This document shows, piece by piece, positions 41,307 to 46,726 of a DNA stretch of 46,726 bases. Below the pieces are notes generated by a model that made no database searches, was not told the DNA's origin, and saw only the letters and a list, made by a program, of their open reading frames with translations. The translations under genes and the position numbers were made by a program. The DNA is taken from the NCBI GenBank assembly GCA_050485905.1, contig JBJHCH010000012.1, positions 1-46,726 on the forward strand. Direction: 5' to 3'. Positions within the stretch are counted from its first letter, which is position 1. Every line of letters begins with the position of its first letter. Source of the stretch: JAWLCA01 sp050485905. GTDB lineage: Bacteria > Pseudomonadota > Alphaproteobacteria > Rhodobacterales > Rhodobacteraceae.

Positions 41307-42509
41307 TCAGATGGTTGTGGCGTCGGATGTCTGCCGCGAAACGGTATAGGCGCGGTCAAGATCGGGCAGCAATGCCAGCCCCAGGCCCGGTCCAGGCGGC
41401 ACGGTGATCAAGCCGTCCTTGACCTCGGGCAGTGCGGTGACGAGGTCACGATACCAGGTGCGGTAGAAGGCGCGCACGCTTTCCTGCACCAGCGCGTTGG
41501 GCGCGTTCAGCGAAAGGTGCGTTGATGCGGCCAGCACGACCGGCCCGGTGCAGTCGTGCGGGGCGACGGGCAGATGCCACGTCTCGGCCATCGCCGCGAT
41601 CTTGCGTGCCTCGGACAGCCCGCCGCACCAGCTCAGATCCAGCATCACCACCCCTGCCACGCCGGTTTCCAGCAGATCGCGGAACGCCCAGCGGCTGCCC
41701 AGCGTTTCGGACGCACAGATTGGCGCGGGCGACACTTCGGCGTAGCGCTTCAGGCTGGACAGGCTGTCCATCCGGATCGGATCTTCGTGCCAGAACGTTT
41801 TGTAGGGGGCAAGCGCGCGCGCGATCTGCATCGCGGGCAGCAGTTGCCACATCGAATGGAATTCCACCATGATATCCATCCGGTCGCCCGCGGCGCGACG
41901 GATCTTGTCGAACGGTTCCAGCGCGCGGTTCAGGTCGGGGGCAGAGATATACTGGCCCCGCGTCGCCTCTGCCGCCGCATCGAACGGCCAGATCTTCATC
42001 GCGGAGATGCCTTCGTCCAGCAGCGACAGGGCAAGTTCGTCGGCGCGGTGCAGAAAACCGTTCAGGTCGTCATAGTCCCGCCCCGCCGCCAGCCCGTAGT
42101 TTCCGGTGGTCTGGCCGGTCGCCTGCTTGATGTATTCGGTTCCGGCACAGGTGTTGTAGGTGCGGATCGCCGGGCGGGTGAAGCCGCCCAGAAGCTGCGC
42201 AACGGGCTGGCTGGTCGCCTTGCCGAAAATGTCCCATAGTGCGATGTCGAAGGCAGAATTGCCCCGCACCTCTGCCCCGGTGGAGCGGAAGCCGAGGTAT
42301 CCGACCAGATCGGCGGCCAGCAGATCGATCTGCAACGGGTCGCGCCCGATGACACGCGGGGCGATGTATTCGTGCACATGCGCCTCGACCGTGGCGGCGC
42401 CAAAGAACGTCTCGCCCAGCCCCGTGATGCCTTCGTCGGTGTGGACGTGCAGCCAGATAAGGTTGGGACGTTCGGCGACCCGGATGGTTTCAAGCGCGGT
42501 GATCTTCAT
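41307..42509 (-). CDS. Enolase-superfamily sugar-acid dehydratase (mandelate racemase/muconate lactonizing)
   Basis: This 400-aa MR/MLE protein has the N-terminal capping domain (TALETIRVAERP, EGITGLGETFFG) and a TIM barrel. Candidate catalytic residues are K172 in AMKIW (the usual second Lys of K-x-K is Trp174), metal ligands E216 (VEFHSMW), E242 (WHEDP) and E268 (ASETLG), and the D291-H318 dyad (LDLSWCGG, VAPHD). It should abstract a proton from an aldonate and eliminate water to give a 2-keto-3-deoxy acid for the downstream XylX-like enzyme. The exact sugar acid is unknown. Confidence 0.85.
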   Translation of the reverse strand: MKITALETIRVAERPNLIWLHVHTDEGITGLGETFFGAATVEAHVHEYIAPRVIGRDPLQIDLLAADLVGYLGFRSTGAEVRGNSAFDIALWDIFGKATSQPVAQLLGGFTRPAIRTYNTCAGTEYIKQATGQTTGNYGLAAGRDYDDLNGFLHRADELALSLLDEGISAMKIWPFDAAAEATRGQYISAPDLNRALEPFDKIRRAAGDRMDIMVEFHSMWQLLPAMQIARALAPYKTFWHEDPIRMDSLSSLKRYAEVSPAPICASETLGSRWAFRDLLETGVAGVVMLDLSWCGGLSEARKIAAMAETWHLPVAPHDCTGPVVLAASTHLSLNAPNALVQESVRAFYRTWYRDLVTALPEVKDGLITVPPGPGLGLALLPDLDRAYTVSRQTSDATTI

Positions 42510-42825
42510 CCTGATGCCCCGGGGGTGACGCTGCCGGACCGCGAACATTCGAACGAAAGATGCGGTTCCGAACCGGGCATAGGGGGTGAGCCCGAGGGCT
42601 GTCAACGCGCGACGCGCCAGAGCCGTGCCCAGGAGCTGGCGCTCCGCGACGGTGGTGGCGTTGCATGGCGCCGGACCGGCGGCTATACCCATCGCCGGAA
42701 GGATGCCGTGCGCCTTGTGGGTTCCGATCCGCCCTCGGATCGTCCATTGGCAATCACGCGCATCGGTCGCACCGTGCAGGTTTCCCAATCCCGCCGGTCG
42801 GCGTCACGGGGAACGAGCGCAGCAC
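42510..42825. other. Intergenic region between the dehydratase and AbrB genes
   Basis: This 316-bp divergent gap shows the direct repeat CGAAC-N3-CGAAC (42542-42554) and the palindrome GGTTC-C-GAACC (42564-42574), both near the enolase gene start. They are plausible operator elements for the dehydratase operon. The rest reads as ordinary GC-rich DNA. Apparent reading frames through it are extensions of the flanking genes' frames without family resemblance, so I see no gene here. Confidence 0.5.
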
Positions 42826-43941
42826 ATGAGGCAGGACCACAGGGGCGACTGGCAGCATGTCCTGCGAACCCGTGGCCTGCACGTCCTGATGATCTATTCC
42901 GGCGCTTTCGCCTTTGGACTGGTGGCGGACTGGTTCAACGTGCCGCTGCCCTGGATGATCGGCGCGATGGTTTTTGCCACCGCGATGCGGATGTCGGACC
43001 GGGACGTCCATGTTCCCGGCCGAACGCGACAGATCGGGCAGATCCTCGTCGCCTCGTCGGTCGGCCTGTCCTTCACGCCAGAGGCTGTGGCGGCGATGGG
43101 CACGTTGCTGATCCCGATGGTTCTGGTGGCGCTGCTGACGGTTCTGATCGGCTTCGTCGTCGCCGCCGTGCTGATGCGGATGACCCATGTCGATGTGGTG
43201 ACCGCCAGCCTTGCGTCGATTCCCATGGGACCGGTGGAAAGCGCGACGCTGGCCGGCAAGCATGGCGTGGCGCCGGGGCCGGTCGTCTTTGCGCAGACGC
43301 TTCGGATCATGCTGCTGGTGCTGCTGATCCCGCCGATCCTCGTCGCGCTTGACGGAAGCGTGCGCGACCCCAGCGCGGTACTGCGGTCTATGCCCTGGAC
43401 GGTTCCGGGCGCGCTGCTGCTCTGTGCGACCGGTGTCCTGGGTGCGCTGTTCGCCCGCGCGGTCGGGCTAGCCAATCCGTTCTTCGTCGGCTCAATCGGT
43501 GGTGCCGCGCTGGCGGCGGCGTTCAGCCTGCCGATCACCGCCTATCCCTATCCCGTTCTGGTCATCGCCCAGATCTTCCTTGGTGTCTTTCTGGGTGCCG
43601 TGTTCGACCGGGCACTGCTGCGCAGGGCGGGCAGTTTCATCCCCGCGGCGGTTGTTTCATCGCTGCTTATGGTCGCGCTCTGCGCGGTGATGGGCATGGG
43701 ACTCGTCTGGATCACCGGGCAGCCGTGGCAGGTGATGATCCTGTCCACCGCGCCGGGCAGCGTGACCGAGATGGCGCTGACCGCCAAGATCCTGCAGCAG
43801 GGCATAGCCGTGGTGACGGCGTTCCATCTGGTGCGGATCTTCATCATTCTGCCCTTTGCGCCGGTCATCATCGGCGTCACCGCGCGGCTTGCCCGGCAAT
43901 GGGGCCTGCGCACGGACGCTGACTCGGCCGGGAAGGGCTAG
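42826..43941 (+). CDS. AbrB-family membrane protein (putative ammonia monooxygenase/transport regulator family)
   Basis: The 371-aa protein has about 10-11 hydrophobic helices and two AbrB_dup halves. The first starts YSGAFAFGLVADWFNVPLPWMIGAMVFATAMR and includes IGQILVASSVGLSFTPEAV, TASLASIPMGPVESATLAGKHGVAPGPVVFAQTLRI. The second repeats the pattern with LANPFFVGSIGGAALAAAFSLP and LSTAPGSVTEMALTAKIL. The family's old name is misleading and its role is unknown; a transport role near sugar-acid genes is a guess. The ATG at 42826 was chosen (earlier frame from 42586 lies over the intergenic region). Confidence 0.82.
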   Translation: MRQDHRGDWQHVLRTRGLHVLMIYSGAFAFGLVADWFNVPLPWMIGAMVFATAMRMSDRDVHVPGRTRQIGQILVASSVGLSFTPEAVAAMGTLLIPMVLVALLTVLIGFVVAAVLMRMTHVDVVTASLASIPMGPVESATLAGKHGVAPGPVVFAQTLRIMLLVLLIPPILVALDGSVRDPSAVLRSMPWTVPGALLLCATGVLGALFARAVGLANPFFVGSIGGAALAAAFSLPITAYPYPVLVIAQIFLGVFLGAVFDRALLRRAGSFIPAAVVSSLLMVALCAVMGMGLVWITGQPWQVMILSTAPGSVTEMALTAKILQQGIAVVTAFHLVRIFIILPFAPVIIGVTARLARQWGLRTDADSAGKG

Positions 43942-43944
43942 GCC

Positions 43945-43965
43945 GCGGGCTGTATCGGCCCGCTT
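43945..43965 (+). terminator. Possible terminator after the AbrB gene
   Basis: GCGGGC and GCCCGC arms (6 bp) enclose a 7-nt loop, followed only by TT. It lies in the 31-bp convergent gap between abrB-family and GntR genes, where a shared terminator would fit. The weak T-run lowers confidence. Confidence 0.4.
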
Positions 43966-43972
43966 CGGTGTG

Positions 43973-44689
43973 TCAGCCGTCGGGGTGAACCAGACGCCCT
44001 TCGACTGCGCGCAGATGATCCAGCATCGCCTTTTCCGCCCCGCGGACATCGCGCGCTCGGATCGCCCCGATGATCAGGTCATGGTCGGAAAAGGAGTGGT
44101 GATCCGGCGGCGGGCGGTCGATATCCTTGCGGTCCCGCGACCAGGCGACGCCGCGCCGCACGGCGTTGAGCGCGTCGAACAGCGCCAGCGCGAGCATGTT
44201 GCCCGATGCGCGGGCGATCTGCCGGTGCAGGGCATTGTCCTGCGCTTCGTACTGGCGCCACGTCTGCGCGCTGCGCATCTGATCGATGCAATGCTGCATC
44301 TCGTCGATACTGTCCGTGCTCGCATGCAGCGCCGCATCGCGCGCCAGGGCCGGTTCCAGGATCAGCCGCGTTCGCATGACCTCGGCGGGATTGGTCTGCC
44401 GCTGGATCTCGTCCAGATTGATGGAGTCGTTAAGCGGGCGCGCTCCAAGGAACGTCCCCTTGCCGACGTGCCGCCAGATCACGCCATCGGATTCCAGCAG
44501 CGCCAGCGCCTTGCGCAACTCGCCGCGCTTGATGCCCAGTTCCTCGCACAACTGCCGCTCAGGGGGCAGGCGCGTTTCGCCCTCGCCCCGCGCGGCCAGC
44601 CAGGCGCGCAACTGGATCAGCACGGCATCGGCTTTCAGCATGTAGGGCGTTTCCGTCATCTGCGAACCGCTCGATTGGTGCTTGCCCAT
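43973..44689 (-). CDS. GntR-family regulator, FCD subfamily
   Basis: This regulator of about 238 aa has a winged helix (QLRAWLAARGEGETRLPPERQLCEELGIKRGELRKALALLESDGVIWRHVGKGTFLGAR) and an FCD domain with EVMRTRLILEPALARDAALHAS, the metal-type YEAQDNALHRQIARASGN and SDHDLIIGAIRARDVRGAEKAMLDHLRA. The start is uncertain between ATG 44689 and 44659. It is divergent from the tctBA transporter genes, whose carboxylate substrate or a product is its likely inducer. Several TTGGT/ACCAA half-sites occupy the gap. Confidence 0.87.
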   Translation of the reverse strand: MGKHQSSGSQMTETPYMLKADAVLIQLRAWLAARGEGETRLPPERQLCEELGIKRGELRKALALLESDGVIWRHVGKGTFLGARPLNDSINLDEIQRQTNPAEVMRTRLILEPALARDAALHASTDSIDEMQHCIDQMRSAQTWRQYEAQDNALHRQIARASGNMLALALFDALNAVRRGVAWSRDRKDIDRPPPDHHSFSDHDLIIGAIRARDVRGAEKAMLDHLRAVEGRLVHPDG

Positions 44690-44721
44690 CGCATACCGCT
44701 GGCAGGCAAAGCTGTCAATTT

Positions 44722-44769
44722 TTGGTTGACCAATCTGCCATTGATACCATAACCAATGCATGACTTGGT
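44722..44769. promoter_or_regulatory. GntR-type operator region between regulator and tctB
   Basis: TTGGT-TG-ACCAA (44722-44733) is a compact palindrome like known FCD-GntR operators. Further half-sites ACCAA (44752-44756) and TTGGT (44765-44769) follow with the same letters. The region also carries TTGACC hexamers on both strands, suitable as -35 boxes for divergent promoters. Repressor binding here would control both directions. Confidence 0.6.
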
Positions 44770-44806
44770 CAAGCGCAGCAGCGTTCATGGCCAAAGGGGG
44801 GCAGCG

Positions 44807-45277
44807 GTGCAGGGTTACATCAGGACACGCGACTTCCTTTCCGCAGTGCTGTTCGTTGCGATCGGGGCGGTGGGCCTGTGGTATGCGCTCGGCTACCCGG
44901 TCGGAACGCTGCGCCGGATCGGCCCGGGCGCGCTTCCGATCGCCGTCAGTTCCCTGATGATCGCTGTCGGCACCACCCTAGCGATTCAGGTCTGGCTGCG
45001 TGATCCCGCCGAGGGGCCGTTGCTGTCGATGCCGCGCCTGCCGGAAATGCGGGTGCTGCGGTCGATTGCCTTCGTGACCGCCTCGCTGATCGTCTTTGCG
45101 CTGCTGATCCGGCCGATGGGCCTGCTGGTGGCGACCTTTGCGCTGGCCATGGTCGCGCGGCAGGCCGAAGGCGGGGCGACGATCATCGGCTCGGTCGTGC
45201 TGGCTGCAGCCCTGTCCGCGATCTCGGTGGGCGTCTTCGTCTATGCGCTCGGCCTGCCGTTCCGGGTCTGGCCCTGA
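44807..45277 (+). CDS. tctB: TctB-family small transporter subunit
   Basis: The 156-aa protein has four hydrophobic helices and the TctB (DUF1468) pattern: FLSAVLFVAIGAVGLWYALGYPVGTLRRIGPGALPIAVSSLMIAVG, and a later FALLIRPMGLLVATFALAMVA. It forms the tripartite tricarboxylate transporter permease with TctA. I place the start at GTG 44807 because AGGGGGGCAGC precedes it. The ATG at 44756 would lie inside the operator region. The tctA gene follows after 2 bp. Confidence 0.87.
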   Translation: MQGYIRTRDFLSAVLFVAIGAVGLWYALGYPVGTLRRIGPGALPIAVSSLMIAVGTTLAIQVWLRDPAEGPLLSMPRLPEMRVLRSIAFVTASLIVFALLIRPMGLLVATFALAMVARQAEGGATIIGSVVLAAALSAISVGVFVYALGLPFRVWP

Positions 45278-45279
45278 CG

Positions 45280-46726
45280 ATGGAGATGCTGTCCAACCTC
45301 GCCCTCGGCTTCGATGTCGCGCTGTCCGTTTCGGCACTGACCTACTGCCTGATCGGCGTGACGCTCGGCACCTTCATCGGCGTCCTGCCCGGCATAGGCC
45401 CCATCGCCGCGATCGGTGTTCTGCTGCCGCTGACCTTTCACGTCCCGGCCACCGAGGCGATCATCATGCTCGCCGGCATCTACTACGGATCGATGTATGG
45501 CGGCTCGACCGTGGCGATACTGCTCAACCTGCCGGGCACAGCGGCCTCAGCCGTCGTCGCGCTCGACGGGCATCCGATGGCGCGGCAGGGGCGGGCAGGT
45601 GCCGCGCTGGTGCTGACGACCCTGTCGTCATTCGTCGGCGGCTGCGTCGCCATCATCATCGTCTCGGCCTTCGCGCCACCGCTGGCACGCGTCGCGCTCA
45701 GCTTCCAGTCGCCGGAGTATTTCTCGCTCATGCTCCTCGGCCTTCTGGCGGCGGCGATCCTGGTCAACGGGCCGTTCCTGAAAGGCATCGGCATGGTGCT
45801 GCTGGGGCTTCTGCTGGGCACTGCTGGGATGGAGTCGCTATCGGCGCTGCCGCGATACACCTTCGGCAGCCTGCATCTTTATGACGGGCTCAGCTTCGTC
45901 GTCGTCGTGATCGGCCTTTTCGGGCTGGCAGAGGTGATGAACAACCTGTCGCGGGGCGCCGAGCGGGAAAAGGTCGTCTCATCCGTGAAGTGGCGCGATC
46001 TGGTGCCGACCTCCAGCGATTTGCGGCAATCGGTGATGCCCACGCTGCGCGGAACCGGCCTTGGCTCCTTCCTCGGCATCCTGCCCGGCGCGGGGCCGGC
46101 CATCGCGTCGTTTGTCGCCTATGCGGTGGAAAAGCGTGTGGCCAGCGACAAGTCGCAATTCGGTCGCGGGGCCGTCGCAGGCGTGACCGCGCCCGAGGGG
46201 GCGAACAACGCGGCGGCGCAGACCTCGTTCATCCCCACATTGTCGCTCGGTGTGCCGGGTGATGCGATCATGGCGATCATGCTGGGGGCGCTGATGATCC
46301 ACGGGCTGGTGCCCGGCCCCCAGATCGTCCAGAACAACCCCGAATTCTTCTGGGGCCTGCTGGCCAGCTTCTGGATCGGCAACCTGCTGCTGTTGATCCT
46401 TAACCTTCCGCTGGTCGGCATCTGGATCAAGATGCTCTCGATCCCCTACAGCGTGCTGTTCCCGGCGATCCTCAGCTTCATCGCCATCGGCATCTACAGC
46501 CTGCACCGCGATCCGTTCGACCTCTACATGGTCGCGGGCGCGGGCATCGTCGGGTTCATCTTCATAAGGCTGAGGCTGGAGGCGGCGCCGCTGCTTCTGG
46601 GCCTGATCCTGTCGCCGCTGCTGGAGGACAACCTGCGCCGCGCGCTGCTGGTGTCGCGTGGCGATCCGATGATCTTTCTCAACCGGCCCATCAGCCTGGT
46701 CTTCATCACCCTCACGGCGCTCGCCC
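45280..46726 (+). CDS. tctA: TctA-family large transporter subunit (partial, cut by the window end)
   Basis: At least 482 residues are present and the frame is still open at the last base. The TctA signature GTFIGVLPGIGPIAAIGVLLPLTF appears at about residues 30-53, with IYYGSMYGGSTVAILLNLPGTAASAVVALDGHPMARQGRAG, GSFLGILPGAGPAIASFVAYAVEK and APEGANNAAAQTSFIPTLSLGVPGDAIMAIMLGALMIHGL. It is the channel-forming permease for di- or tricarboxylates. Family members are about 500 aa, so only the end is missing. The periplasmic binding protein TctC is not in the window and may follow. Confidence 0.93.
   Translation, partial: MEMLSNLALGFDVALSVSALTYCLIGVTLGTFIGVLPGIGPIAAIGVLLPLTFHVPATEAIIMLAGIYYGSMYGGSTVAILLNLPGTAASAVVALDGHPMARQGRAGAALVLTTLSSFVGGCVAIIIVSAFAPPLARVALSFQSPEYFSLMLLGLLAAAILVNGPFLKGIGMVLLGLLLGTAGMESLSALPRYTFGSLHLYDGLSFVVVVIGLFGLAEVMNNLSRGAEREKVVSSVKWRDLVPTSSDLRQSVMPTLRGTGLGSFLGILPGAGPAIASFVAYAVEKRVASDKSQFGRGAVAGVTAPEGANNAAAQTSFIPTLSLGVPGDAIMAIMLGALMIHGLVPGPQIVQNNPEFFWGLLASFWIGNLLLLILNLPLVGIWIKMLSIPYSVLFPAILSFIAIGIYSLHRDPFDLYMVAGAGIVGFIFIRLRLEAAPLLLGLILSPLLEDNLRRALLVSRGDPMIFLNRPISLVFITLTALA

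Noticed and set aside
42490..42753. An 87-codon minus-strand frame in the gap before the AbrB gene
   Set aside because: Arg/His/Pro-rich composition with no family resemblance and no ribosome binding site; it overlaps the dehydratase start.
1..46726. CRISPR arrays, insertion sequences, tRNA or rRNA genes
   Set aside because: No evenly spaced repeats, transposase frames with terminal inverted repeats, or structural RNA sequences were seen.

Overview
The window is a GC-rich (about two thirds G+C), densely coded piece of an alphaproteobacterial secondary replicon. The repABC replication and partition operon, the style of the RepA/RepB/RepC proteins, the recombinase next to repC, and several TRAP transporters point to the Rhodobacterales (Paracoccus/Rhodobacter-like). 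The genus is an inference, because no rRNA or tRNA is present. The window ends inside a gene.

Layout. (1) 92-3840: repA-repB-repC, with a counter-transcribed RNA between repB and repC and two parS palindromes just after repC. (2) 3848-6782: plasmid maintenance genes, namely a tyrosine recombinase, a Phd-type antitoxin with a PIN (VapC-type) toxin, and a DUF1612/RHE_PE00001-like HTH protein. (3) 6856-11336: a shikimate-dehydrogenase-like protein, then a copper-type module (CopZ-like chaperone, His-rich DUF305 protein, fused TVP38-flavin disulfide reductase) that starts at a CueR-like promoter, then an exported protein. (4) 11349-18791: a hexuronate/aldonate locus, with uxuA-uxuB divergent from a GntR regulator, a TRAP transporter and an L-idonate 5-dehydrogenase-like enzyme. 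(5) 18797-27304: a DUF2189 membrane protein, a CUT2-type sugar ABC transporter operon ending in an SMP-30 lactonase, and a divergent soluble two-component system. (6) 27408-34267: a GNAT, an RND efflux pump with its fusion protein and divergent TetR, a DUF1127 protein and an EamA exporter. (7) 34336-42509: a second TRAP operon divergent from a LacI regulator, DenD-like and SDR dehydrogenases, and a convergent enolase-superfamily dehydratase plus XylX-like 2-keto-3-deoxypentonate dehydratase. (8) 42826-46726: an AbrB membrane protein, a GntR regulator, and a divergent tctB-tctA transporter cut by the window end.

Taken together, this looks like a catabolic plasmid or chromid that imports and oxidises sugar acids. 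It carries four uptake systems (two TRAP, one ABC, one TctAB), each beside its own regulator and often beside matching lactonases, dehydrogenases and dehydratases. The lower-pathway enzymes (KDG kinase and aldolase, ketoglutarate semialdehyde dehydrogenase) are not in the window and must lie elsewhere. No CRISPR array, insertion sequence, tRNA or rRNA was seen.

The clearest non-coding signals are the repABC antisense RNA with its own promoter and terminator, the two parS sites, the CueR-like promoter, a TetR operator, a 21-bp-phased operator between the ABC and two-component operons, three 8-bp tandem repeats inside the uxuR promoter, and stem-loops after two solute-binding-protein genes.
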